64,000 bases of DNA from contig NZ_CP054051.1 of the NCBI RefSeq assembly GCF_013372265.1, positions 2,070,596 through 2,134,595 on the forward strand, in the 5' to 3' direction. The notes beneath the pieces are model-generated. The model did no database searches, was not told the origin of the DNA, and saw only the letters and a program-made list of their open reading frames with translations. Positions 36,410 through 45,969 of the stretch are shown piece after piece. A program made the position numbers and the translations under genes. Within the stretch, counting starts at the first letter, position 1; each line of letters opens with the position of its first letter. This DNA is from Aliarcobacter cibarius. Lineage in GTDB: Bacteria; Campylobacterota; Campylobacteria; Campylobacterales; Arcobacteraceae.

Positions 36410-37339
36410 TTGAGTACCTTTGAATCACAAAAAAGACGAAGAGAATTAAACGAGAAACTTATAAAGTTTACTCTTATCATCGCTGCTGCAATATCTATTT
36501 TAACAACTTTCGGTATTCTATTTTCAATTTTATTTGAAGCAATAGAATTTTTTAAATTAAGAAGTTTTTGGTATTTTTTAACTGGAACAGTTTGGAGTCC
36601 AGGTGTTACAAATAGCCAATTTGGTGCATTGCCTATATTTGCTGGTACATTTGTAATAACAATTATTGCATTACTTGTAGCTATTCCTATTGGACTTGGA
36701 AGTGCAATTTATATGAGTGAATATTCTAGTCCTAAAGTAAGAGATTATTTAAAACCACTTCTTGAAATTCTTGCAGGAATTCCTACAGTTGTTTATGGTT
36801 TCTTCGCTGCTGTTACAGTTGCTCCTTTTGTTGTAAAGGCTGCAAACTTTTTTGGTCTTGAAGCAACTTTTAATAGTGCTTTAGCTTCAGGAATTGTAAT
36901 GGGAATTATGATTATTCCTTTAGTATCTTCACTATCAGATGATGTTATCAGAGCTGTTCCAGATTCTCAAAGAAAAGCTGCTTTTGGTCTTGGAATGACT
37001 CATGGAGAAACAATTAAAAATATTGTTTTACCTTCAGCAATGCCAGGAATTATTTCAGCTTCACTTCTTGCTCTTTCAAGAGCATTAGGAGAAACTATGA
37101 TTGTTGTTATGGCAGCTGGATTAAGACCAAATTTATCTTGGAATCCACTAGAAGACATGACAACTGTTACAGTTACAATTGTAAATTCATTAGTTGGAGA
37201 CTTTGAATTTAATTCGCCAGAGACTCTTTCTGCATTTGCATTAGGTCTAATGTTATTTATTGTGACTCTAATCTTAAATATGATTTCATTATCTTTAATT
37301 AGAAAATTCAAAGAAAAATATAAAGTGAATACATTATGA
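36410..37339 (+). CDS. pstC: Phosphate ABC transporter permease PstC
   Basis: A 309-aa permease starting at TTG 36410 behind AAAGGAAA. Six or so membrane helices, the family segments GTFVITIIALLVAIPIGLGS and the cytoplasmic EAA-type loop AAFGLGMTHGETIKNIVLPSA. It overlaps pstA by 4 bp. Confidence 0.96.
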   Translation: MSTFESQKRRRELNEKLIKFTLIIAAAISILTTFGILFSILFEAIEFFKLRSFWYFLTGTVWSPGVTNSQFGALPIFAGTFVITIIALLVAIPIGLGSAIYMSEYSSPKVRDYLKPLLEILAGIPTVVYGFFAAVTVAPFVVKAANFFGLEATFNSALASGIVMGIMIIPLVSSLSDDVIRAVPDSQRKAAFGLGMTHGETIKNIVLPSAMPGIISASLLALSRALGETMIVVMAAGLRPNLSWNPLEDMTTVTVTIVNSLVGDFEFNSPETLSAFALGLMLFIVTLILNMISLSLIRKFKEKYKVNTL

Positions 37340-38523
37340 TAAAAAGAAAAAAGAAAAATAAACAACACAATCCATTTTATGACCCTACTTTAAAAAGTAG
37401 ACATACAAGTGCAAAAAGATTTAAAAGATTTACATTAACATCTTTAATCTTCTCTATTGCATTTTTAGCGTTCTTCCTTTTTGATATGATAGTTAAAGGT
37501 TTACCTGCATTTAATGTAGCTTACATAAAAGTAAATGTAACTTTTAATGAAAAATCTTTAGATGATACAAGATTTGCTGTTCCAAAAGAGTATAGAGATA
37601 TTGTTTCTAGAGCTTGGTTAAGAGACATAAATAAATTAGTTGAACAAAATCCATCTTATATGAATACAACACAAAATATGTGGGTTTTAGCAGATGACCA
37701 AGTTGACCAATATTTAAAAGGTCATAACTATAAACTAAAAGAGAATGAGCAAGCATTTGTTGATGAATTAAACTCAAATGGTTTAATTGAGAAAAAATTC
37801 AATACTGTATTTTTTACAAATGGGGATTCTAAAATTCCAGAGTACGCAGGTATTTTTTCAAGTGTGATTGGTTCAATTTTGACTTTAATTATAACTATGG
37901 CTGTTGCATTCCCAATTGGTGTTATGACAGCTATTTATCTTGAAGAGTTTGCAGGAGATAATAAATTTACAAGATTTATTGAAATTAACATAAATAATCT
38001 TGCAGCTATACCTTCAATTTTATTTGGACTTTTAGGTCTTGCAATATTTATAAATCTATTTGGAATGCCAAGAAGTTCACCACTTGTTGGGGGATTAACT
38101 TTAGCACTTATGACTTTACCAATTATTATTGTAAGTTCAAGAGCAGCTTTAAGAGCTGTTCCAGATAATATAAGACAAGCTGGATATGGTTTAGGATTAA
38201 ATAAAATTCAAGTAACACGTGACCACGTTTTACCTTTAGCATTTCCAGGAATTTTAACTGGTTCAATTATTGGTTTAGCACAAGCTATGGGAGAAACTGC
38301 TCCATTAATTATCATAGGAATGATTGCATTTATTCCAGATGCTCCAACTATGGTTACAGGTGCAGCAACAGTAATGCCAGCACAGCTTTTTACATGGGCT
38401 GGAATGCCTGAGGGTATGTATATAGAAAAAACAGCTGCAGGAATTTTAGTTTTATTAACAATTCTAATTTCATTAAATGCAATAGCTATATATCTTAGAA
38501 AAAAACTTGAAGTAAAATGGTAA
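37336..38523 (+). CDS. pstA: Phosphate ABC transporter permease PstA
   Basis: A 395-aa permease with a larger periplasmic insert (about 60–165) between the first and second helices than in E. coli PstA (296 aa). The core has [29 protein letters not shown] and the EAA loop [20 protein letters not shown]. It pairs with PstC to form the phosphate channel. Confidence 0.96.
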   Translation: MIKRKKKNKQHNPFYDPTLKSRHTSAKRFKRFTLTSLIFSIAFLAFFLFDMIVKGLPAFNVAYIKVNVTFNEKSLDDTRFAVPKEYRDIVSRAWLRDINKLVEQNPSYMNTTQNMWVLADDQVDQYLKGHNYKLKENEQAFVDELNSNGLIEKKFNTVFFTNGDSKIPEYAGIFSSVIGSILTLIITMAVAFPIGVMTAIYLEEFAGDNKFTRFIEININNLAAIPSILFGLLGLAIFINLFGMPRSSPLVGGLTLALMTLPIIIVSSRAALRAVPDNIRQAGYGLGLNKIQVTRDHVLPLAFPGILTGSIIGLAQAMGETAPLIIIGMIAFIPDAPTMVTGAATVMPAQLFTWAGMPEGMYIEKTAAGILVLLTILISLNAIAIYLRKKLEVKW

Positions 38524-38539
38524 AAGGAAAAATATAAAA

Positions 38540-39310
38540 ATGAATACAAATAATAAAGTTAAAATAGACGTAAAAAATCTTAATCTATTTTATGGTTCAA
38601 ATCAAGCTTTATTTGACATAAATGTAGATTTATATCAAAATAAAATTACAGCTTTAATCGGACCTTCTGGTTGTGGAAAATCTACATTTTTAAGATGTAT
38701 AAATAGAATGAATGACTTAATTCCTATTGTTAAAATTGACGGAAAAATCATTATTGATAAAAAAAATATTTATGACAAAGATGTTGATGAAGTAAGCGTT
38801 AGAAAAAGAGTAGGAATGGTATTTCAACAACCAAATCCTTTTCCAAAATCTATTTATGATAATGTTGCTTATGCACCACTAAAACATGGAATTGTTAGAA
38901 AAGGTAAAGAGTGTGATGAATTAGTTGAATCTTCTTTAATCAAATCTGGTCTTTGGAATGAAGTAAAAAATAAATTAAATCAACCTGGAACTTCTCTTTC
39001 AGGTGGACAACAACAAAGATTATGTATTGCAAGAACAATTGCAATTAAACCAGAAATTATTTTAATGGATGAACCAACATCTGCACTTGACCCAATTAGT
39101 ACAGAAAAAATTGAAGCATTAATGCTTGAATTAAAACAAGATTATACAATTATCACTGTAACTCATAATATGCAACAAGCTGCAAGAGTTGCTGATTATA
39201 CAGCATTCTTCCATTTAGGAAAACTAATTGAATATGATGAAACAGAAACTATTTTTGTTAATCCACACAATAAAAAAACAGAAGACTATATTACAGGGAG
39301 ATTTGGATAA
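38540..39310 (+). CDS. pstB: Phosphate ABC transporter ATPase PstB
   Basis: A 256-aa ATPase: Walker [10 protein letters not shown] at 41–49, Q-loop [15 protein letters not shown], signature LSGGQ at 154–158, Walker B ILMDEP at 175–180, then the switch His in TVTHNMQQA. It energises phosphate uptake and, with PhoU, reports phosphate status to PhoR. It ends at the first base of phoU. Confidence 0.98.
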   Translation: MNTNNKVKIDVKNLNLFYGSNQALFDINVDLYQNKITALIGPSGCGKSTFLRCINRMNDLIPIVKIDGKIIIDKKNIYDKDVDEVSVRKRVGMVFQQPNPFPKSIYDNVAYAPLKHGIVRKGKECDELVESSLIKSGLWNEVKNKLNQPGTSLSGGQQQRLCIARTIAIKPEIILMDEPTSALDPISTEKIEALMLELKQDYTIITVTHNMQQAARVADYTAFFHLGKLIEYDETETIFVNPHNKKTEDYITGRFG

Positions 39311-39978
39311 TGTTAAAACCATATGAAACAAAATTAAATAATGTAAAAACGGAAATTCAACAAATTGGAATTTCAGTTATTGAAGCTTTAGAAGTTTGTT
39401 TAAAAGCACTAAATGATAGAAAAATTGAAGATTTAAGTAATGTTGAAATTAGTGAAAAAAAGATTCTTGTTAGATCTAATGAAATTGACAATATCATAGT
39501 TTCAACATTGGCTTTATATTCACCAGAAGCAAAAGATTTAAGAAGATTAGTATCTTTTCTTAAAATTACAAATGAGATGGTAAGAACAGCTGCAAATACA
39601 AAAGATTTTGCAAAAATGTTTAAAAAATCTTATTCAAATGATTTAAATACAGCAATAATTTTAGAATATGCTATTCCTCTTCTAAAATCTGCTTTATTAT
39701 CATTACAAACAGCTACTTCAATTATTGATGAGCATGATGAAAAACATATTGAAGAAAAATATCATAGAGTTGTTGTTGAAGAGAGTAAAACTGATGATTT
39801 ATATTTAATGATTGAAAAGAATATATTAAAATTAATTACTCAAAAACTAGATTTATCTAAAGAGTATTTTGATATTTTAAGTAGCTTAAGAAGATTAGAA
39901 AAAATAGCAGATAGGGCTGTATCTATTGCAAAACTTTTACAATTTGCACAAATTGGGGGAGACATAGTACAATCATAA
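39310..39978 (+). CDS. phoU: Phosphate signalling protein PhoU
   Basis: A 222-aa all-helical protein of two PhoU repeats (about 15–105 and 115–210), with NEIDNIIVSTLALYSPEAKDLRRLV in repeat 1 and LRRLEKIADRAVSIAK in repeat 2. It represses the Pho response when phosphate is plentiful. Confidence 0.95.
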   Translation: MLKPYETKLNNVKTEIQQIGISVIEALEVCLKALNDRKIEDLSNVEISEKKILVRSNEIDNIIVSTLALYSPEAKDLRRLVSFLKITNEMVRTAANTKDFAKMFKKSYSNDLNTAIILEYAIPLLKSALLSLQTATSIIDEHDEKHIEEKYHRVVVEESKTDDLYLMIEKNILKLITQKLDLSKEYFDILSSLRRLEKIADRAVSIAKLLQFAQIGGDIVQS

Positions 39979-40002
39979 ATCTCTTTATGATATACTTTTT
40001 GT

Positions 40003-40401
40003 ATGAAAAAAGCAATAAGAAAAATATCGGATTATTTTAGTTCAAACTACGAAGTTTTAATAGCTACAACTATATTCTTTGTTATATTAATTGCCGGCCA
40101 TGATTTCTATCGAGCAATTATTTTAATGTTAGAGTTTATTGTAGTTATGGAAGTTGTAAAGATGATTTCTGATTTCATAAAGAGAGAAACTTTACGACTT
40201 AGATTTGTTATTGATATTTTTATAATATTCTTAATTAGAGAAGTAATTATTTTATCTGCTAATAAGAATAGAGATTACGTAGATATTGTATTTTTACTAT
40301 TTGTAATTTTTGTATTCTTCTTATTTAGAATACTAGCTATTAAATATTCTCCAGGTGGAGATAAAAAAACTATTGAACCAATAAAAGAAAATGATGAATA
40401 A
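40003..40401 (+). CDS. psiE: PsiE-family phosphate-starvation-inducible membrane protein
   Basis: A 132-aa protein with four hydrophobic helices (about 18–35, 40–56, 68–82, 92–112) and the PsiE-like RETLRLRFVIDIFIIFLIREVI stretch. E. coli psiE is a PhoB-regulated gene of unknown function; its position between phoU and phoB agrees. It overlaps phoB by 11 bp. Confidence 0.82.
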   Translation: MKKAIRKISDYFSSNYEVLIATTIFFVILIAGHDFYRAIILMLEFIVVMEVVKMISDFIKRETLRLRFVIDIFIIFLIREVIILSANKNRDYVDIVFLLFVIFVFFLFRILAIKYSPGGDKKTIEPIKENDE

Positions 40402-41065
40402 TACTGTTTTAATAATTGAAGATGAAGAGGATTTACTAGAATTATTAGAGTTTACTCTCCAAAAAGAGGGTTATGAAACTATAGGTTTTTTATCGATTAC
40501 TCCTCAGGTGAAAAAAATATTAGATGAAGAGAAAATTGATTTAATTCTTATTGATAGAAACCTTCCAAATATTGAAGGTACTACTTTTGTAAAAGAAATT
40601 AGAAATAGTGGCTATCAAAATCCTGTTATTTATCTTACAGCAAAAGATAAACCAACAGATATTCTAGATGGATTTGAAGCTTATGCAGATGATTATATTA
40701 CAAAACCTTTTAATATAAATGAACTGCTTGCAAGAATAAAAGCTGTTATAAAACGTTCAAATAAAGAGTGTGATACTCTAAAAGTTAAAGATATCTTATA
40801 TAATTTTGCAAATAAAAGCTTCTCTATAGATGATAAACTTTTAGACTTAACACATCTTGAACACAATCTACTTTTAGAGTTCTTAAAAAATCAAAATATC
40901 TTACTAAGTAGAGAGCATTTGCTAGAAAATATATGGAAAGATTCTATAGATAAACAAGAAAAAACTGTGAATGTTGCTATAAAGAGATTAAAAGACAAAA
41001 TAGATCCTGATGGAAGTAAAAACTATATAAAAGCTGTTCGTGGTGAAGGTTATATATTTTGTTAA
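40391..41065 (+). CDS. phoB: PhoB-like response regulator
   Basis: A 224-aa OmpR/PhoB-class regulator. The receiver domain has the acidic pocket EDEED, phosphoacceptor Asp55 (ILIDRN), Thr in YLTAKD and Lys in YITKPF. The winged-helix domain ends with VNVAIKRLKDKIDPDGSKNY then AVRGEGYIF. Start is the first or second codon of ATGATG at 40391. It overlaps the kinase gene by 7 bp and likely binds the 11-bp repeats before pstS and pstC. Confidence 0.9.
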   Translation: MMNNTVLIIEDEEDLLELLEFTLQKEGYETIGFLSITPQVKKILDEEKIDLILIDRNLPNIEGTTFVKEIRNSGYQNPVIYLTAKDKPTDILDGFEAYADDYITKPFNINELLARIKAVIKRSNKECDTLKVKDILYNFANKSFSIDDKLLDLTHLEHNLLLEFLKNQNILLSREHLLENIWKDSIDKQEKTVNVAIKRLKDKIDPDGSKNYIKAVRGEGYIFC

Positions 41066-42438
41066 AAATTCATAAACTTTTTTTTAGAAGTTTTTTAGCC
41101 ATTTTTTTAGTAACTATATTTACAATAACTTTTGTAGTATATTTTTGGGCAAAAAATTTATATTTAGAAGATACAAAATTAAATCTTAGTCAAAATATGG
41201 ATAGTCTTTTAATTCTTCTAAAACAAAGTGATTTGGACCATATTCAAGAAATTATTAAAGATTTAGGTGCTAAATTAAATTTAAGAGTATCAGTAATTGA
41301 CCAAAATGGGAATGTAATTGCAGAAAGTGAAAATCTAGAGTTAACTGAAAATCATCTTTATAGAGAAGAGATAATAAATGCAAATAAATATGGACAAGCT
41401 AGTAGTGTTAGATTTTCAAAAAGCTTACAAAAAGAGCTTTTATATGTAGCAAAAAAATTTGAAATAGATAATAAAATCTATTTTATTAGAATGTCTGCAT
41501 TTACTGATAAAATTTTTGATAATTTCAAAAAATTAATTTTTGAAATATTTATATACATTTTATTTTTCCTTCTAATATCTTTTTTTATAAGTTATTTGTT
41601 AAGTCTTAAAATAAAAAAAGAGATGGATTTAATTTTAAATTTTCTAATAAATCTTACAAAAAATAGAGTACAACTAAATTTAAAATCTAGTTTTACTTTT
41701 GAGTTTTTTAAGATTGCTAAACTTCTAAATAAAGTTGCACATAAACTATCAAAACAAGATCAAATAAAAGCAAAACATACAGCAAAACTAAAACTTGCAA
41801 ATAGACAAAAAGATGAGATTATTTCTAGCCTTTCTCATGAATTTAAAAATCCAATTGCAATAATCTCAGGATATAGTCAAACTTTGATTGAGAATGAGAA
41901 CTTAACACAAGACATAAAACTAAAGTTTTTAAATAAAATTCATTCTAATTCAATAAAACTGTCGCAAATAATTGATAAATTAAGACTTAGTCTTAGACTT
42001 CAAGAAAAAAAACAAGACCTTATTAAAACAAAAATCAATCTATATAATTTAGTTGAAAATTGTGCTAGTGATTTAAAAATAAAATATAAAAATAGAGAGA
42101 TAAATATTACAAAAAATGAAGTTTTTATTGATGCAGATGAAACACTTTTTTCAATTGTAATTTCAAATATAATAGAAAATGCATTGAAATATTCAAGTAA
42201 TAATATTGATATTAAAATTGAAAAAAATTATTTAAGTATTACCGATTATGGAATTGGAATTAGTAAAGAAGATTTAGAACAAATTGATAAAAAGTTTTAT
42301 AGAGCTTCTAGCAATGATTGGAATAATTCTTTAGGTCTTGGACTTTTTATTGTAAAATCTATCTTAAGACTACATAATTTTGAACTTGAAATTATCTCAA
42401 CAGTAAATAAAGGTTCAACTTTCAGAATTCATTATTAA
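41059..42438 (+). CDS. phoR: PhoR-like sensor histidine kinase
   Basis: A 459-aa kinase starting at TTG 41059. Two membrane helices (about 8–28 and 165–185) enclose a periplasmic domain of about 135 residues, more than in E. coli PhoR. The H-box is SLSHEFKNP with His260; ATP boxes are NIIENALKYS, DYGIGI and GLGLFIV. Its pairing with phoB and pst genes supports a phosphate-sensing role, but the periplasmic domain could sense something else. Confidence 0.87.
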   Translation: MLKIHKLFFRSFLAIFLVTIFTITFVVYFWAKNLYLEDTKLNLSQNMDSLLILLKQSDLDHIQEIIKDLGAKLNLRVSVIDQNGNVIAESENLELTENHLYREEIINANKYGQASSVRFSKSLQKELLYVAKKFEIDNKIYFIRMSAFTDKIFDNFKKLIFEIFIYILFFLLISFFISYLLSLKIKKEMDLILNFLINLTKNRVQLNLKSSFTFEFFKIAKLLNKVAHKLSKQDQIKAKHTAKLKLANRQKDEIISSLSHEFKNPIAIISGYSQTLIENENLTQDIKLKFLNKIHSNSIKLSQIIDKLRLSLRLQEKKQDLIKTKINLYNLVENCASDLKIKYKNREINITKNEVFIDADETLFSIVISNIIENALKYSSNNIDIKIEKNYLSITDYGIGISKEDLEQIDKKFYRASSNDWNNSLGLGLFIVKSILRLHNFELEIISTVNKGSTFRIHY

Positions 42439-42448
42439 TTTACCCTTA

Positions 42449-42478
42449 ATTTAAGTTATATATAAGTACAACTTAAAT
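42449..42478 (+). promoter_or_regulatory. Inverted repeat in the rplM leader
   Basis: ATTTAAGTT and AACTTAAAT enclose a 12-nt A/T loop just after phoR and 36 bp before rplM. It may be a weak terminator for phoR or an L13 leader structure. Confidence 0.35.
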
Positions 42479-42513
42479 ATTATTCCAACTCATCAAAGAA
42501 AGGGAGTTAATAA

Positions 42514-42933
42514 ATGAAATTTACTCAAATGGCAAAAGCCAACGAAATCGAAAGATCTTGGGTTGTAGTAGATGCTGAAGGTAAAGTATTCGGAAGAATA
42601 ATTACTGAAGTTGCTACAATATTAAGAGGAAAAAATAAACCTTGTTTTACACCAAATGTTGATTGTGGTGACTACGTAGTTATAATCAATGCAAGTAAAG
42701 CTAAATTTACTGGTGCTAAATTAGAAGTTAAAAATTACTATACTCACTCAGGTTATTTTGGTAGTACAAAAACTCACAAAATGTCAGATATGATTGAAAA
42801 AAACCCTGAAAAACTGTTTAAATTAGCAACTAGAGGTATGCTTCCAAAAACTACTCTTGGTAAAGCTATGTTAAAAAAATTAAAAGTATATGCAGGAAGT
42901 GAACACCCTCATACTGCTCAAATTAAAGGATAA
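42514..42933 (+). CDS. rplM: 50S ribosomal protein L13
   Basis: A 139-aa L13. Family blocks: [35 protein letters not shown]? shortened here to [25 protein letters not shown], and [25 protein letters not shown] ribosome site. rpsI follows after 5 bp. Confidence 0.98.
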   Translation: MKFTQMAKANEIERSWVVVDAEGKVFGRIITEVATILRGKNKPCFTPNVDCGDYVVIINASKAKFTGAKLEVKNYYTHSGYFGSTKTHKMSDMIEKNPEKLFKLATRGMLPKTTLGKAMLKKLKVYAGSEHPHTAQIKG

Positions 42934-42938
42934 TAGTA

Positions 42939-43328
42939 ATGGCAAAAGTATATGCAACTGGAAGAAGAAAAACAGCAATAGCTAAAGTTTGGTTAGAAAA
43001 TGGAAATGGACAACTAACTATAAATGGACAATCTTTAGATCAATGGCTTGGTGGTCATGATTCAATTAAGAAAAGAGTAATGCAACCATTACACGTTGCA
43101 AAACAAGAGACAAGTGTTAATATCGTTGTTAAAACTTTAGGTGGAGGATACTCTGCTCAAGCTGACGCTGCAAGACACGGAATCTCTAGAGCACTAGTTG
43201 CTTATGATGAGCAATTCAGAACAATCTTAAAACCTCATGGTTTATTAACAAGAGATGCAAGATCTGTTGAGAGAAAAAAATACGGAAAGAAAAAAGCAAG
43301 AAAATCTTCTCAATTCTCAAAAAGATAA
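42939..43328 (+). CDS. rpsI: 30S ribosomal protein S9
   Basis: A 129-aa S9 with [14 protein letters not shown] at the start, [19 protein letters not shown], and the conserved C-terminal [16 protein letters not shown] tail that reaches the P site. Confidence 0.98.
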   Translation: MAKVYATGRRKTAIAKVWLENGNGQLTINGQSLDQWLGGHDSIKKRVMQPLHVAKQETSVNIVVKTLGGGYSAQADAARHGISRALVAYDEQFRTILKPHGLLTRDARSVERKKYGKKKARKSSQFSKR

Positions 43329-43363
43329 TTGGAAGTTTCAAAAGTTTTACTTTTGTATATTTC

Positions 43364-43392
43364 AAAGGAGGCAAATTTGCCTCCTTTTTTTA
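43364..43392 (+). terminator. Intrinsic terminator after rpsI
   Basis: A perfect palindrome AAAGGAGGCAAA/TTTGCCTCCTTT followed by TTTTA. It is bidirectional and also ends tenA from the other side. It contains an AAAGGAGG, which is a stem arm and not a ribosome site. Confidence 0.9.
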
Positions 43393-43402
43393 TTGCCAAA
43401 TA

Positions 43403-44077
43403 TTATTTTTTATAAGACATATCTCTGTTATATGCCATTTCCCAAAACATATATTCAAATTCAACACTTGAAATAAAAATTTCTTCAATTTTTCTTTTTT
43501 CTTTATCTGTTTTATTTTCAACTAATTCATCAATCGCATCATAAAACCATTCAAATGATTCTTCAAATTCATATCCGGCATAAGTTTCTATCCAAGATTT
43601 ATAGAAATTATCTTCCAAATTTTTCTTATACTGTTCTTTTAATCTTTTCCCATAATCACAATATGTCCAGGCACAAGGAAAAACAGTAGCTAAAGTTTCA
43701 GCCAAATCTCCTTTTTGTGCAGTTGCAAGCATATTTGCTGTATATGTTCTATTAAATAAAGAAGCTTTAACATTTACAACTTCATCTTCTGTAATTCCAA
43801 ACTCTTTCATATATGTTCTATGAACTTCCATTTCATCAACAAAAATACTTTTTGTTATACTACTTAAATTACTTAACATTTTCTCATCATCAGCTTTTAC
43901 CATAGCCATTGCAAAAACTTTCGCATACTCCAGTAAATATAAGTAATCTTGTAATAAATAGAATTTGAATTTTTCTTTATCTAAAGTACCTGCTCCTAGT
44001 TCTTGAACAAATGGATGGTTATATCCATCTTCCCATACTTTTATTGCTTTTTCTTTTAAATTTCTTGAAAACGACAT
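43403..44077 (-). CDS. tenA: Aminopyrimidine aminohydrolase TenA
   Basis: A 224-aa helical protein of the TenA/Thi-4 family. Asp44 (LLQDYLYL), catalytic Cys135 (FPCAWTYCDYGKRL) and the late Glu in VEFEYMFWEMAY are in place. It hydrolyses aminomethyl-pyrimidine breakdown products of thiamine to salvage HMP. Last gene of the TPP-riboswitch operon. Confidence 0.95.
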   Translation of the reverse strand: MSFSRNLKEKAIKVWEDGYNHPFVQELGAGTLDKEKFKFYLLQDYLYLLEYAKVFAMAMVKADDEKMLSNLSSITKSIFVDEMEVHRTYMKEFGITEDEVVNVKASLFNRTYTANMLATAQKGDLAETLATVFPCAWTYCDYGKRLKEQYKKNLEDNFYKSWIETYAGYEFEESFEWFYDAIDELVENKTDKEKRKIEEIFISSVEFEYMFWEMAYNRDMSYKK

Positions 44078-44089
44078 ATATATTCCTTT

Positions 44090-44911
44090 TTACATTATTT
44101 CTTTAAAATTTGCTTTTTGTTTTAAAATTTCTTCATTAAAATTACCTATAGAGTTAAATAACTCTTTATGAAAAGTTCCTAAACCACTATTTTTACTTTT
44201 TTCATAAGCTATTTCACCAGCAATTCCCATAGTAATCACGCCAAGAATTGTCGCTTCAAATATTTTATCTTTTGATGTTCCACAATAGCTAGAAACCAAA
44301 GAACTACACATACATCCTGTTCCTGTAATTTGTGGCAAAAGATGGTTACCATTTTTAATAGCAACAACTCTTTTACCATCAGATATAACATCAACTTCAC
44401 CAGTAATAGCAACAACTAAACCTAACTTATTTGCTAACTCTTTTGCTATATTTACTGTATTATCAATTGATTCCAAATCTTCTTTAGAAGCATCTGCACC
44501 TTTTGTATTTGAACTTAGATTTAATATAGACTTTATTTCAGATATATTTCCTCTAATAGAAGATATATTAGTTTGTTTTAAAAGCTCTTCTACAAAATCT
44601 TTTCTAAATTTTGAAGCACCAACACCAACTGGATCTAAGACAACTGGAACCTCTAATTCATTTGCTTTTTTTACAGCTTTTACTATAGAATTTTTTACAT
44701 TTTTATTTAATGTTCCTATATTTATTAATAAAGATGAAGCAATATTAACAAACTCTTCTACCTCCGCTTCATCATCTGCCATTGCAGGACTTGCTCCAAC
44801 TGCTAAAGTTATATTTGCACAATCATTTACTGTAACATAATTTGTTATTTGATGAATAAGAGGATTTTTTACTCTTATTTGATTTAAAATTTCAACTAAA
44901 TCATTTATCAT
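44090..44911 (-). CDS. thiM: Hydroxyethylthiazole kinase
   Basis: A 273-aa ribokinase-fold enzyme: NPLIHQITNYVTVNDCAN, VVLDPVGVGAS, RGNISEI, and the ATP/anion-hole loop ITGTGCMCSS. It phosphorylates salvaged thiazole for thiamine phosphate. It is 15 bp after thiD. Confidence 0.96.
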   Translation of the reverse strand: MINDLVEILNQIRVKNPLIHQITNYVTVNDCANITLAVGASPAMADDEAEVEEFVNIASSLLINIGTLNKNVKNSIVKAVKKANELEVPVVLDPVGVGASKFRKDFVEELLKQTNISSIRGNISEIKSILNLSSNTKGADASKEDLESIDNTVNIAKELANKLGLVVAITGEVDVISDGKRVVAIKNGNHLLPQITGTGCMCSSLVSSYCGTSKDKIFEATILGVITMGIAGEIAYEKSKNSGLGTFHKELFNSIGNFNEEILKQKANFKEIM

Positions 44912-44926
44912 AAAATATCCTTTTAA

Positions 44927-45709
44927 TTAAAATTTATAGAAATGATTTAATGGACCATTTCCATGACCAATATTTGGTGAATTTTTTATAGCACCAAAAA
45001 TATAATCTTTTGCATTTCTTATAGAGTTTTCTAAAGAATTATCTAAAGCTAAACTAGCTGCAATTGCAGAAGAGAATGTACATCCTGTTCCATGAGTATT
45101 TTTTGTATCCACTTTTGGTGTTTCAAATAGATGAAAATCTTTACCATCATATAAAATATCAATTGATTCATCATCAAAATTATTTCCACTTTTTATTAAA
45201 ACACTTTTACAACCCATTTCGTATATTTTCTTTGCTGCTATCTTCATATCATCTTTAGATAATATTTTCATATCTGTTAAATGTTGAGCTTCAGCTATAT
45301 TTGGAGTTAAAACATCTGCTAATGGAACAATAATTTCTATTAGACTACTCATATTATTTATATCCATTAATGCATCACCATTTTTTGCATACATTACTGG
45401 ATCAATTACAATATTTTTAACTTTTTGTTTCTTTAAAAAATTTGCAACTACTTTCATAGCTTCTATATTTGCCAACATACCAATTTTTATAGCATCTGGA
45501 ACAACATCTTCAAAAACAGCTTGTAACTGTTTTTCTATAATAATTGGACTTACATCTTGAATATCAATAACTCTACAAGTATTTTCTGCAACAACAGCAG
45601 TAACGACACTCATCCCATAAGTTCCAAACGCACTAAAAGTTTTTATATCAGCTTGAATTCCAGCTCCACCAATACAGTCAGATCCTGCAATAGTTAAAAC
45701 TTTTTTCAT
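44927..45709 (-). CDS. thiD: Bifunctional HMP/HMP-phosphate kinase
   Basis: A 260-aa kinase: TIAGSDCIGGAGIQADIKTF, GTYGMSVVTAVVAENT, VIDPVM and NTHGTGCTFSSAIAA. It makes HMP diphosphate for thiamine. First gene after the riboswitch, with a GAAGGAAG ribosome site. Confidence 0.97.
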   Translation of the reverse strand: MKKVLTIAGSDCIGGAGIQADIKTFSAFGTYGMSVVTAVVAENTCRVIDIQDVSPIIIEKQLQAVFEDVVPDAIKIGMLANIEAMKVVANFLKKQKVKNIVIDPVMYAKNGDALMDINNMSSLIEIIVPLADVLTPNIAEAQHLTDMKILSKDDMKIAAKKIYEMGCKSVLIKSGNNFDDESIDILYDGKDFHLFETPKVDTKNTHGTGCTFSSAIAASLALDNSLENSIRNAKDYIFGAIKNSPNIGHGNGPLNHFYKF

Positions 45710-45750
45710 AATTCTTCCTTCTTAATATTTTACTTTATAATTTTTATCAC

Positions 45751-45785
45751 AAAAAAAGGGTACTTTCTAATTAGAAAGCACCCTT
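45751..45785 (-). terminator. Riboswitch-controlled terminator before thiD
   Basis: On the minus strand a 13-bp stem AAGGGTGCTTTCT/AGAAAGTACCCTT (one G·U) is followed by a seven-T run, between the TPP aptamer and thiD. It is probably the expression platform: ligand binding favours termination. Confidence 0.85.
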
Positions 45786-45807
45786 GATATTAAATTTAAT
45801 TTTAACA

Positions 45808-45892
45808 AACTCGCTTCCTACGCTGGTGTAAACCAACAGGTTCAAAGGGTCAGGTTTTACCTTCTCAACGCTAAAATACGTCCCCCTGCAAT
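45808..45892 (-). ncRNA. TPP riboswitch (THI element)
   Basis: Minus-strand sequence shows the conserved aptamer parts in order: GGGGGACG, the GCGTTGAGAAGG near-match to GCTGAGA, CTGACCCTTTGAACCTG, then GGTTTACACCAGCGTAGGAAGC. It precedes the thiD-thiM-tenA operon and is followed by a terminator hairpin. Confidence 0.95.
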
Positions 45893-45969
45893 AAAAGATG
45901 AATTGTATCACAAATAAAAGTTAAAAGCTAATTTATGCTATTTTTTGTAAAAAAACTATACAATATCCC

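Noticed and set aside
43368-43376. AAAGGAGG taken as a strong ribosome binding site.
   Set aside because: It is one arm of the rpsI terminator palindrome and no start codon with an open frame follows.
43255-43476. A 73-aa frame over the end of rpsI and its terminator.
   Set aside because: It reads through the S9 C-terminus and a perfect terminator hairpin, so it cannot be a normal gene.
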